DNA of 64,000 nucleotides from Phosphoribacter sp037045045 (GTDB lineage Bacteria; Actinomycetota; Actinomycetes; Actinomycetales; Dermatophilaceae). Positions 16,654-23,995 of this stretch are shown here, piece after piece (the stretch's first letter is position 1; the number at the start of each line of letters is the position of its first letter). Location of the stretch: positions 496,001 to 560,000 of the forward strand of contig JBAOHL010000003.1 of NCBI GenBank assembly GCA_037045045.1. The letters run 5' to 3'. The notes beneath the pieces were generated by a model that saw only the letters and a list, made by a program, of their open reading frames with translations, was not told the DNA's origin and searched no databases. Made by a program: the position numbers and the translations under genes.

Positions 16654-18033
16654 TCAGACGCCTTCCACACGCATGACAGAAGTGACGGCGCGGACCACCG
16701 GCAGTGCGGCGAGCGCGTCGACGGTCGCCGACAGGGCTGCGTCGGGCGCCGCGTGGGTCACGACGACGAGCAGCGCCCGGGCCTCTCCGTCAGCACCGAG
16801 GGTGTCGTGGACCTGTTGTTGGCGAACGGTCTCGATCGACACGTCGTGGTGGGCGAAGGCGGTGGCCACCTGGGCCAGGACGCCGGGCCGGTCGGCGACG
16901 TCGAGGCTGATGTGGTAGCGGGTACGGGCCTGGCCCATAGGCAGGACGGGCAGGTCAGCGTAGGCGCTCTCCCCCGGGCCCCGACCTCCGCCGACCCGGT
17001 GCCGGGCGACCGCGACGACGTCGCCGAGCACCGCGCTCGCGGTGGGATTTCCCCCGGCACCTCGGCCGTAGAACATCAACTGCCCGGCAGCGTCGGCCTC
17101 GACGAAAACGGCGTTGAACGCCTCACGCACCCCGGCCAGCGGATGGCCCCGGGGAATCATCGCCGGGTGCACACGCACGGACACCCCGCCAGGCGTCCCT
17201 GCCGGCGCCTGCGGCCCGGGGTCGACCCGCTCGCAGATGGCCAGGAGTTTGACGACGCAGTCCATGTCCCGAGCAGCCTGGACGTCGGCCGCCGAGACGT
17301 CGGTAATGCCCTCGCGGTGGACGTCCGTGCCGGAGACCCGGGTGTGGAAGGCGAGCGAGGCAAGGATGGCCGCCTTGGCGGCGGCGTCGAAACCTTCCAA
17401 GTCGGCGGTCGGATCGGCCTCGGCGTAGCCGAGAGCCTGGGCTTGGGCCACCGCGTCGACGAACCCGGCACCGGTCGTGTCCATCTTGTCCAGGACGTAG
17501 TTGGTCGTCCCGTTGACGATGCCGATGACCCGGCGCACGCTGTCGCCGGCCAACGACTCGCGCAGCGGGCGTAGCAGGGGGATCGCCCCGGCGACCGCCG
17601 CCTCGTAGTAGAGGTCGACGCCGGCCGCCTGGGCCGCGGCATACAGGGTCGGGCCGTCCTCGGCGAGCAGCGCCTTGTTCGCCGTGACGACCGACGCGCC
17701 GTGCGCGATGGCCTTCAGGATGAGCGAACGCGCCGGCTCGATCCCGCCGATGACCTCGACGACGACGTCGGCGCGCTCGACGAGCCCGGTGGCGTCGGTG
17801 GTGAACAGGTCCGGGTCGAGCCCACCGGCCGACCGGTCCCGGCCCGGGCGACGCACCGCGATGCCGGTGATCTGCAGCGGACGGCCCACCCGCGCCGCGA
17901 GGTCCTCGGCGTGTTCGGACATCAGCCGCGCCACGGCCGAACCGACGACCCCGCAACCGAGCAACGCCACCCGCAACGGCACGTCGGCACCGGCCCGGGG
18001 CCCGCCGTCGGGCCGGGTCTGGTCTGCTACCAC
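16654..18033 (-). CDS. hom: Homoserine dehydrogenase
   Basis: NAD(P)H-dependent reduction of aspartate semialdehyde to homoserine, the branch to threonine and methionine. The Rossmann motif is VALLGCGVVGSAVARL; the catalytic region has GIVNGTTNYVLDKM and the lysine-containing LEGFDAAAKAAILASL. A C-terminal ACT domain (HISLDVADRPGVLAQVATAF) suggests feedback control by threonine. The start is uncertain: the GTG at 18033 with an AGGA site gives 459 residues, while a GTG nearer PLRVALLG would trim about 20. It is followed immediately by thrC. Confidence 0.93.
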   Translation of the reverse strand: MVADQTRPDGGPRAGADVPLRVALLGCGVVGSAVARLMSEHAEDLAARVGRPLQITGIAVRRPGRDRSAGGLDPDLFTTDATGLVERADVVVEVIGGIEPARSLILKAIAHGASVVTANKALLAEDGPTLYAAAQAAGVDLYYEAAVAGAIPLLRPLRESLAGDSVRRVIGIVNGTTNYVLDKMDTTGAGFVDAVAQAQALGYAEADPTADLEGFDAAAKAAILASLAFHTRVSGTDVHREGITDVSAADVQAARDMDCVVKLLAICERVDPGPQAPAGTPGGVSVRVHPAMIPRGHPLAGVREAFNAVFVEADAAGQLMFYGRGAGGNPTASAVLGDVVAVARHRVGGGRGPGESAYADLPVLPMGQARTRYHISLDVADRPGVLAQVATAFAHHDVSIETVRQQQVHDTLGADGEARALLVVVTHAAPDAALSATVDALAALPVVRAVTSVMRVEGV

Positions 18034-18154
18034 GGTCTGCAATCCTGCCGCCTGTCGATGCCCGGGGCTCCGCGTCGCGCGCGGGCCGGGGTTCGGCCGA
18101 CGCACACCCTACGCCTGCGCCCGCTCCCCGGCCGTGTCATGTCGCCATCGCCTG

Positions 18155-19576
18155 TCAACCCGCGTCGAGGGCGAGCAGGTCGGCAACTGTCTCCCGACGC
18201 ACGAGCAACCGGGCCTGCCCGTCGCGCACGGCGACGACGGGTGGCCGCGGCGTGTGGTTGTACTGGCTGGACAGCGCCCGACAGTAGGCCCCGGTGCCCG
18301 GAACGGCGATGAGGTCACCTGCCGAGATGTCGGCGGGAAGGAACTCGTCCTTGACGACGATGTCCCCGCTCTCGCAGTGTTTGCCGACGACTCGGGCGAG
18401 GGCAGGCTCGGCGGCGCTGGCCCGGCTGGCCAGGGCGCACGAGTAGTCTGCGTCGTAGAGCGCCGAGCGGATGTTGTCGCTCATCCCCCCGTCGACGGAG
18501 ACGTAGAGCCTCGAGGAGCCGCCGTCTAGCGCCACCGGTTTGACCGTGCCGACCTCGTAGAGGGTGAAGGTGCTGGGGCCGGCGATGGCGCGCCCGGGTT
18601 CGATGGAGATCCGCGGCACGGCCAGCCCCGCGGCGCGGCATTCGCGGTCGATGATGTCGGCCATCCCCGCGGCGAGGTTCTTCGGTGGCAGCGGATCGTG
18701 TTCGCTCGTGTACGCGATGCCAAATCCCCCGCCGAGGTCGAGCTCGGGCAGCTCGACCCCGTGCTCGCGGGCGACGTCCGCATGCAGGCGCAGGACTCGA
18801 CGGGCCGACACCTCGAACCCTGACGTGTCGAAGATCTGCGACCCGATATGGCTGTGCAGTCCGAGCAGACGCAGGTGCGGGGCGTGGCGCAGCACCCGCC
18901 GGACGGCCTCCGCCGCGTCGCCTCCGCTCAGCGAGAACCCGAACTTCTGGTCCTCGTGCGCGGTGGCGATGAACTCGTGGGTGTGCGCCTCCACGCCGAC
19001 GGTGACGCGCACGAGCACGGGCGCGACCCGGCCCAGCCTGGCGGCGGTCTGGGCGAGCCGCTCGATCTCCTCGAAGGAGTCGACGATGATCCGGCCCACG
19101 CCGTACTCGAGTGCCCCTTCGAGCTCGGCGAGGCTCTTGTTGTTGCCGTGCATACCGATGCGCTCGCCCGGCATTCCCGCCGCGACGGCCACGGCCAGCT
19201 CCCCGCCGGAACACACGTCGAGATTGAGTCCGTCGTCGTGGACCCATCGGGCGATCTCCGTGCACAGGAACGCCTTGCCCGCGTAGTAGACGTCCGCGCC
19301 GCCGCACAGGTCCGCGAAAGTCTCGTGGTAGGTGCGGAGGAACTCCCTCGCCCGGGCTCGGAAGTCCGCCTCGTCGACGACGTACGCCGGGGTGCCGAAG
19401 CGCCCGGCGAGGTCCGTGACGGGCACCCCTGCCACGGTGAGGACGCCGTCAGTCCCGCGCCCCACGCTGGCTGCCCAGAGCGTGGGGAACAACGCGTTGA
19501 CGTCCGCGGGCGGTTGCAGCCAGGTCGGTCCCCGGTAGCCGTCGGCGTGCAGTGCGCCGGCCACGTGTGCGCGCAT
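18155..19576 (-). CDS. lysA: Diaminopimelate decarboxylase
   Basis: PLP enzyme of fold III making L-lysine from meso-diaminopimelate. It has 473 residues. The PLP lysine is in DVYYAGKAFLC. Also seen are GMHGNNKS, the HSHIGSQIF loop, the GGGFGIAY phosphate-binding glycines and the C-terminal SGDIVVKDEFLP with the active-site Cys from the partner subunit (KHCESGDI). It heads the lysA-hom-thrC-thrB cluster. In Mycobacterium argS lies directly upstream; here that place is taken by a receiver protein and a tRNA-Arg gene. Confidence 0.95.
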   Translation of the reverse strand: MRAHVAGALHADGYRGPTWLQPPADVNALFPTLWAASVGRGTDGVLTVAGVPVTDLAGRFGTPAYVVDEADFRARAREFLRTYHETFADLCGGADVYYAGKAFLCTEIARWVHDDGLNLDVCSGGELAVAVAAGMPGERIGMHGNNKSLAELEGALEYGVGRIIVDSFEEIERLAQTAARLGRVAPVLVRVTVGVEAHTHEFIATAHEDQKFGFSLSGGDAAEAVRRVLRHAPHLRLLGLHSHIGSQIFDTSGFEVSARRVLRLHADVAREHGVELPELDLGGGFGIAYTSEHDPLPPKNLAAGMADIIDRECRAAGLAVPRISIEPGRAIAGPSTFTLYEVGTVKPVALDGGSSRLYVSVDGGMSDNIRSALYDADYSCALASRASAAEPALARVVGKHCESGDIVVKDEFLPADISAGDLIAVPGTGAYCRALSSQYNHTPRPPVVAVRDGQARLLVRRETVADLLALDAG

Positions 19577-19704
19577 GGGTCCATCCTCTCCGGGCGGGGG
19601 CGCTGCGGTCGGCCGATTTCAGGAGCCAAGACGGCCCGCGCCGAATCGCGCGGGGGCCGAGGCGGGCCCGGTGCCGGGGCGGCCCGCGCACCAGCGCGAC
19701 TGCG

Positions 19705-20172
19705 TCAGGTATGCCGCGGCCGCCGGTGGATGTCGAGATGGTCGGGTACCTGGAAGCCTCGGCCGTAGCGAGCGAAGCCGCGCACCAGTTCGAGCACCCG
19801 ATCCGGTTCGAAGGGCTTGGCCAGGCAAGCGTCCAAGCCGAGGGCCACGGCTCGTTCCCGCGCTCCGTCCTGACAGGTGGGCTCGGCCGAGGCCATCAGC
19901 ACCGGGACGTCGCGTAGCCGTTCGTTGACCCGCATCACTTCGAGAACCGACCAGCCGTCACCGGGAGACATCTGCGCGTCGACGATGACCACCGACGGCG
20001 GCAGCGCCCCCTCCTGGAGCAGGCGGATCGCCTGGACACCGTCGGAGGCCTCGAGGACGTTGAAACCCTCCAGCTCGAGGATCATCGCGAGCAGTCGCCG
20101 GATCGACTCGGTGTCGTCGCAGACGACGACGGTCCCCTGCCGACCGGCCCCGTTGCGAACCGGCGGTTCCAT
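19705..20172 (-). CDS. Stand-alone response-regulator receiver protein
   Basis: CheY-like phosphoacceptor domain of 155 residues with no output domain. The acidic pocket is in VVVCDDTES, the phosphoacceptor Asp is in SVVIVDAQMSPGDGW, the conserved Ser/Thr position is LMASAEPT, and the lysine is in CLAKPFEPDRV. A short basic tail (HLDIHRRPRHT) replaces a DNA-binding domain, so it probably acts by protein contact. No kinase lies adjacent. It lies between lysA and tRNA-Arg on the minus strand; its partner is unknown. Confidence 0.88.
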   Translation of the reverse strand: MEPPVRNGAGRQGTVVVCDDTESIRRLLAMILELEGFNVLEASDGVQAIRLLQEGALPPSVVIVDAQMSPGDGWSVLEVMRVNERLRDVPVLMASAEPTCQDGARERAVALGLDACLAKPFEPDRVLELVRGFARYGRGFQVPDHLDIHRRPRHT

Positions 20173-20259
20173 GGGCGTCAGCGTAGGCTGCTACCCTCAC
20201 CGAGGCACACCGAATGGCGAAACCGCTTGGACTGGTCCGTATGGCGGACGCCGTGTCAC

Positions 20260-20331
20260 GCCCCCGTAGCTCAGGGGATAGAGCACCGCCCTCCGGAGGC
20301 GGGAGCGCAGGTTCGAATCCTGCCGGGGGCA
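20260..20331 (+). tRNA. tRNA-Arg (anticodon CCG)
   Basis: Full cloverleaf over 72 nt: acceptor stem GCCCCCG/CGGGGGC with discriminator A, D-arm GCTC-AGGGGATA-GAGC, anticodon stem CCGCC/GGCGG with loop CTCCGGA (anticodon CCG, reading CGG arginine codons), and T-arm GCAGG-TTCGAAT-CCTGC. CCA is not encoded. The last 12 nt are also the left half of a 15-bp repeat flanking the IS481 copies, so the tRNA remains intact after insertion but has lost its native 3' flank. Confidence 0.97.
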
Positions 20332-20334
20332 CTG
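20320..20334 (+). repeat. Target-site repeat, left copy (tRNA 3' end)
   Basis: CTGCCGGGGGCACTG; overlaps the last 12 nt of tRNA-Arg. The same sequence reappears between the two IS copies and after the second, as expected for target-site duplication of 15-16 bp. Confidence 0.85.
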
Positions 20335-20358
20335 TGTGATGTCTCAAGACATCGGCGA

Positions 20359-20385
20359 CAGGGCGAACCCTCAGGGTTCGCCCTG
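20359..20385 (+). terminator. Perfect hairpin terminator at the IS left end (copy 1)
   Basis: Stem CAGGGCGAACCC / GGGTTCGCCCTG (12 bp, perfect) with loop TCA, followed on the plus strand by the T-rich TTTCGTTGTTT. It would stop plus-strand transcription arriving from the tRNA-Arg gene before it runs antisense through tnp. The loop TCA is the complement of the tnp stop codon TGA. Confidence 0.8.
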
Positions 20386-21555
20386 TTTCGTTGTTTGGGG
20401 TTGGTATCGGCGGGTGGGGTCGAGGGTGAGGTGGCGGAGGATTTCGCCGGTGGTGGCGTGGCTGATGGTGATGTCGAGGTCGTGGATCAGTGCCAGGACG
20501 GGTGTGCCGTTGAGGTGCCGGCCGATGCCGATGGAGTAGAGGGTGCCGGCGTGGCGCAGGGTGATTTTGCCGTTGTTGATTTTGTCGGTGCGGACGCGTG
20601 CGTGGGTTCGGTCCGGGGGTTCGTGCAGGTGTCCGGGGGTGGCTTTGGGTCGGCTGGTGTAGGCGGCCAGCGGGGTGCGGCGGTTGAGGGAGCGGTGGGG
20701 CCGGTCGGTGTTGTACTCGCGGGTGAAGCGGTCCAGGAGGTGGTGGAGTTCGGTGAGGGTGGCTGGCTGGGTGGGCTGGTTGCGGAGCCACTTCTTGAGG
20801 GTCTGTTGGAAGCGTTCGACCTTGCCTTGGGTTTGGGGGTGGTTGCCGCGGCCGTTCTTCTGGGTGATGCCCAGGCGGGCGAGTTCGGTCTCGAAGGCGT
20901 TGCGTCCGCCGCGGACGCTGTGGGAGGCGTGCCGGACGGTGTACACCATGCCGTTGTCGGTGAGGGTGGCTGCGGGGCAGCCGAACTCGCTGACCGTGGC
21001 CTGGAAGGTGGCCAGAACGACCTGCCCGGTGATCCGCCGGTGGGCGCTGACGTGCAGGGCCATCCGGGAGTGGTCATCCAGCCAGGTGATGATCTCGGTG
21101 TCGGTGCCGGTGGTGAGCCGGTAGTGGGTGAAGTCGGACTGCCAGCACTCGTTGGGTTGGTCGGCGGCGAAGCGCAGGTAGGCGCTCTTGGGCTTCTTCT
21201 TTGGCTCCGGTGTGACCGCGTCGTGGCGGGTCAGGATCCGGGCGATGCTGGCACGGGACACGGTGGTGCCAGCGCGGGCGAGGTGGGCGCTGATGGTCTC
21301 GGGGCCGGCGTCGTGCCCGGCGTGCAGGAGGCGGTCTCGTTCGGTCAGCACAGCCTCGATGGCTGCCGCGGGGATCGCGGTCGGGGAGGTCTTCGGTCGG
21401 CGTGAGCGGGGTTCGAACGCTGCCTGGCCCTCGGCTCGGTAACGGGCCAGGAGCTTGTATACCCAAGCCCGGTGGACCCCGTAGCTGGCGGCGACCTCGG
21501 CCACCGGACGATGTTGTTCGAGGACCGCAGTGATCACCAGACGAGCCTTGGACAC
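20371..21555 (-). CDS. IS481-family transposase, copy 1
   Basis: DDE transposase of 394 residues. The N-terminal helix-turn-helix is PVAEVAASYGVHRAWVYKLL. The catalytic triad lies in CWQSDFTHY (first Asp), ATLTDNGMVYT (second Asp) and QGKVERFQQTLKKWL (Glu). After the rve core comes a roughly 90-residue basic C-terminal domain (from about residue 300), longer than in the shortest IS481 proteins. The start is GTG at 21555, close inside the right inverted repeat. The frame is intact, so the element may be active. Confidence 0.94.
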   Translation of the reverse strand: MSKARLVITAVLEQHRPVAEVAASYGVHRAWVYKLLARYRAEGQAAFEPRSRRPKTSPTAIPAAAIEAVLTERDRLLHAGHDAGPETISAHLARAGTTVSRASIARILTRHDAVTPEPKKKPKSAYLRFAADQPNECWQSDFTHYRLTTGTDTEIITWLDDHSRMALHVSAHRRITGQVVLATFQATVSEFGCPAATLTDNGMVYTVRHASHSVRGGRNAFETELARLGITQKNGRGNHPQTQGKVERFQQTLKKWLRNQPTQPATLTELHHLLDRFTREYNTDRPHRSLNRRTPLAAYTSRPKATPGHLHEPPDRTHARVRTDKINNGKITLRHAGTLYSIGIGRHLNGTPVLALIHDLDITISHATTGEILRHLTLDPTRRYQPQTTKQGEP

Positions 21556-21616
21556 CCCCGAGTCTGATGTCGCCTATGTCTTGAGACACCTGTCGCCTAT
21601 GTCCTGAGACTCGACA

Positions 21617-21632
21617 CTGCCGGGGGCACTGC
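21617..21632 (+). repeat. Target-site repeat, middle copy
   Basis: CTGCCGGGGGCACTGC, the only 16 bases separating the two IS copies. It equals the right duplication of copy 1 and the left duplication of copy 2. Confidence 0.85.
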
Positions 21633-21656
21633 TGTGATGTCTCAAGACATCGGCGA

Positions 21657-21683
21657 CAGGGCGAACCCTCAGGGTTCGCCCTG
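21657..21683 (+). terminator. Perfect hairpin terminator at the IS left end (copy 2)
   Basis: Same 12-bp perfect stem, TCA loop and T-rich tract as in copy 1. Here it would block plus-strand transcription crossing from copy 1. Confidence 0.78.
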
Positions 21684-22853
21684 TTTCGTTGTTTGGGGTT
21701 GGTATCGGCGGGTGGGGTCGAGGGTGAGGTGGCGGAGGATTTCGCCGGTGGTGGCGTGGCTGATGGTGATGTCGAGGTCGTGGATCAGTGCCAGGACGGG
21801 TGTGCCGTTGAGGTGCCGGCCGATGCCGATGGAGTAGAGGGTGCCGGCGTGGCGCAGGGTGATTTTGCCGTTGTTGATTTTGTCGGTGCGGACGCGTGCG
21901 TGGGTTCGGTCCGGGGGTTCGTGCAGGTGTCCGGGGGTGGCTTTGGGTCGGCTGGTGTAGGCGGCCAGCGGGGTGCGGCGGTTGAGGGAGCGGTGGGGCC
22001 GGTCGGTGTTGTACTCGCGGGTGAAGCGGTCCAGGAGGTGGTGGAGTTCGGTGAGGGTGGCTGGCTGGGTGGGCTGGTTGCGGAGCCACTTCTTGAGGGT
22101 CTGTTGGAAGCGTTCGACCTTGCCTTGGGTTTGGGGGTGGTTGCCGCGGCCGTTCTTCTGGGTGATGCCCAGGCGGGCGAGTTCGGTCTCGAAGGCGTTG
22201 CGTCCGCCGCGGACGCTGTGGGAGGCGTGCCGGACGGTGTACACCATGCCGTTGTCGGTGAGGGTGGCTGCGGGGCAGCCGAACTCGCTGACCGTGGCCT
22301 GGAAGGTGGCCAGAACGACCTGCCCGGTGATCCGCCGGTGGGCGCTGACGTGCAGGGCCATCCGGGAGTGGTCATCCAGCCAGGTGATGATCTCGGTGTC
22401 GGTGCCGGTGGTGAGCCGGTAGTGGGTGAAGTCGGACTGCCAGCACTCGTTGGGTTGGTCGGCGGCGAAGCGCAGGTAGGCGCTCTTGGGCTTCTTCTTT
22501 GGCTCCGGTGTGACCGCGTCGTGGCGGGTCAGGATCCGGGCGATGCTGGCACGGGACACGGTGGTGCCAGCGCGGGCGAGGTGGGCGCTGATGGTCTCGG
22601 GGCCGGCGTCGTGCCCGGCGTGCAGGAGGCGGTCTCGTTCGGTCAGCACAGCCTCGATGGCTGCCGCGGGGATCGCGGTCGGGGAGGTCTTCGGTCGGCG
22701 TGAGCGGGGTTCGAACGCTGCCTGGCCCTCGGCTCGGTAACGGGCCAGGAGCTTGTATACCCAAGCCCGGTGGACCCCGTAGCTGGCGGCGACCTCGGCC
22801 ACCGGACGATGTTGTTCGAGGACCGCAGTGATCACCAGACGAGCCTTGGACAC
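21669..22853 (-). CDS. IS481-family transposase, copy 2
   Basis: Product identical in sequence (394 residues) to the copy 1 transposase, with the same HTH, DDE triad and C-terminal basic domain. It starts at GTG 22853. Both copies are intact, so either could supply transposase to the other. Confidence 0.93.
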   Translation of the reverse strand: MSKARLVITAVLEQHRPVAEVAASYGVHRAWVYKLLARYRAEGQAAFEPRSRRPKTSPTAIPAAAIEAVLTERDRLLHAGHDAGPETISAHLARAGTTVSRASIARILTRHDAVTPEPKKKPKSAYLRFAADQPNECWQSDFTHYRLTTGTDTEIITWLDDHSRMALHVSAHRRITGQVVLATFQATVSEFGCPAATLTDNGMVYTVRHASHSVRGGRNAFETELARLGITQKNGRGNHPQTQGKVERFQQTLKKWLRNQPTQPATLTELHHLLDRFTREYNTDRPHRSLNRRTPLAAYTSRPKATPGHLHEPPDRTHARVRTDKINNGKITLRHAGTLYSIGIGRHLNGTPVLALIHDLDITISHATTGEILRHLTLDPTRRYQPQTTKQGEP

Positions 22854-22914
22854 CCCCGAGTCTGATGTCGCCTATGTCTTGAGACACCTGTCGCCTATGT
22901 CCTGAGACTCGACA

Positions 22915-22930
22915 CTGCCGGGGGCACTGC
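22915..22930 (+). repeat. Target-site repeat, right copy
   Basis: CTGCCGGGGGCACTGC followed by CGGTCACCGG, which I take to be the original 3' flank of the tRNA-Arg gene, now about 2.6 kb away from it. Confidence 0.83.
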
Positions 22931-22933
22931 CGG

Positions 22934-23995
22934 TCACCGGAGGTCCTCCGCGGTGGCGTCCTTCTGGGTCGCGTCGCGGACCTCGCCGACGAGCACTTCG
23001 ATGACGTCCTCGAGAAACACCACACCGGTCACCCGCCCCGAACCGTCGACCACCCGGGCCAGGTGTGCCCCCGACCTCTGCATCGACGCCAGGACGTCCT
23101 CGATCTCGTCGTCGGGTGAGACCGTTGCCAGGCCGCGCACGCGCTTGAGCGGGATCGGCAGCGTGGATCGCTCCTCGTCGGCGTAGAGGACGTCCTTAAG
23201 ATGGATGTACCCCGCCGGCAAGCCGTCGTGGTCGAGGTAGGGGTATCGGGAAAAGCCCCTGCGAGCCACGAGGCGTTCGATGTCTTGCGGCGTCACCCCG
23301 GCCGCGACAGTGACCAGCGACTCCGTCGGCACGGCGACGTCAACCGCCTTGTGGTCGCTGAACTCGAGGGCGCTGTGCACCAATCCTTGGCGAACCTCGC
23401 CGATGAGACCCTCGCGGTGGCTTTCGGCGACGATGTGGGCGACTTCCTGCGCGGTGAACGCCGAACCGATCTCGTCCTTGGGTTCGATCCCGAGCGCCCG
23501 GACCAGTCCCTTCGCGATCCACTCCATGACACGGACGAGCGGCCGCAAGGCCCTCGAGATGTACAGCAACGTCGGCACGAGCAGCAGCGCCGCACGATCG
23601 GGCCCGGCGATGGCGAGGTTCTTGGGGATCATCTCGCCGACGACAACATGCAGGTAGACGACGATGAGCAGCGCGAGGCTCAGCGAGATCGCGTCGGCCC
23701 AGAGTGCCGACAGGGGCAGGTGCTCGACGAGGGGATGGACGACTTCGTGCAGGGCGGCCTCGGCTAGCGCGCCCAGGCCGACGGAACACACGGTGATGCC
23801 CAGCTGTGCGGTGGCCAGCATCGATCCCATCTGCCCGAGCGCCTCAAGGCACACCCGAGCCGGGCCGCTGCCGGCCTGCGCGCGCGGTTCGAGAGTGGAG
23901 CGGCGAGCGGCCATCGCGGCGAACTCCGCTCCGACGAAGAAGGCGTTCCCGACCAGCAGCAGCGCCGAGAGCCACAAGGCACTGGCCTGGCTCAT
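22934..23995 (-). CDS. CNNM/DUF21 membrane protein with CBS pair (short form)
   Basis: 353-residue member of the CorC/CNNM family, linked to magnesium or other cation export. The N-terminal DUF21 domain has about three to four helices (ALWLSALLLVGNAFFVGAEF, LSLALLIVVYLHVVVGEMIP), with the conserved GEMIPKNLAI motif, followed by two CBS domains (AVPTESLVTVAAG; VRGLATVSPDDEIEDVLASM). It ends soon after the CBS pair and lacks the CorC_HlyC domain present in its neighbour. The ATG at 23995 overlaps the upstream stop as ATGA, so the two are translationally coupled and may form a heteromer. Confidence 0.9.
   Translation of the reverse strand: MSQASALWLSALLLVGNAFFVGAEFAAMAARRSTLEPRAQAGSGPARVCLEALGQMGSMLATAQLGITVCSVGLGALAEAALHEVVHPLVEHLPLSALWADAISLSLALLIVVYLHVVVGEMIPKNLAIAGPDRAALLLVPTLLYISRALRPLVRVMEWIAKGLVRALGIEPKDEIGSAFTAQEVAHIVAESHREGLIGEVRQGLVHSALEFSDHKAVDVAVPTESLVTVAAGVTPQDIERLVARRGFSRYPYLDHDGLPAGYIHLKDVLYADEERSTLPIPLKRVRGLATVSPDDEIEDVLASMQRSGAHLARVVDGSGRVTGVVFLEDVIEVLVGEVRDATQKDATAEDLR

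Larger units (their letters stand above)
20335..21616 (-). mobile_element. IS481-family insertion sequence, copy 1
   Basis: A 1282-bp element bounded by imperfect 27-bp inverted repeats: left TGTGATGTCTCAAGACATCG(GCGACAG), right end reading inward TGTCGAGTCTCAGGACATAG(GCGACAG). It carries one transposase gene on the minus strand. Just inside the right end is a second copy of the repeat core (CGCCTATGTCTTGAGACA near 21571-21588), probably an extra transposase-binding site overlapping the tnp promoter. Flanking 15/16-bp direct repeats mark the insertion at the tRNA-Arg 3' end. The element lacks the CGGCATAC octamer common elsewhere in the window. Confidence 0.93.
21633..22914 (-). mobile_element. 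IS481-family insertion sequence, copy 2 (tandem with copy 1)
   Basis: Second 1282-bp element, offset 1298 bp from copy 1, with the same inverted repeats, the same internal hairpin and the same orientation. The segments I compared, and the whole transposase translation, are identical. The arrangement fits either repeated insertion into one preferred tRNA-end target or tandem duplication through the 16-bp repeat. Perfect identity implies a recent event. Confidence 0.92.

Noticed and set aside
20260..22930. Integrated prophage or genomic island at tRNA-Arg
   Set aside because: Although the repeats look like att sites, the only cargo is two IS481 units; there is no integrase and no other foreign gene.
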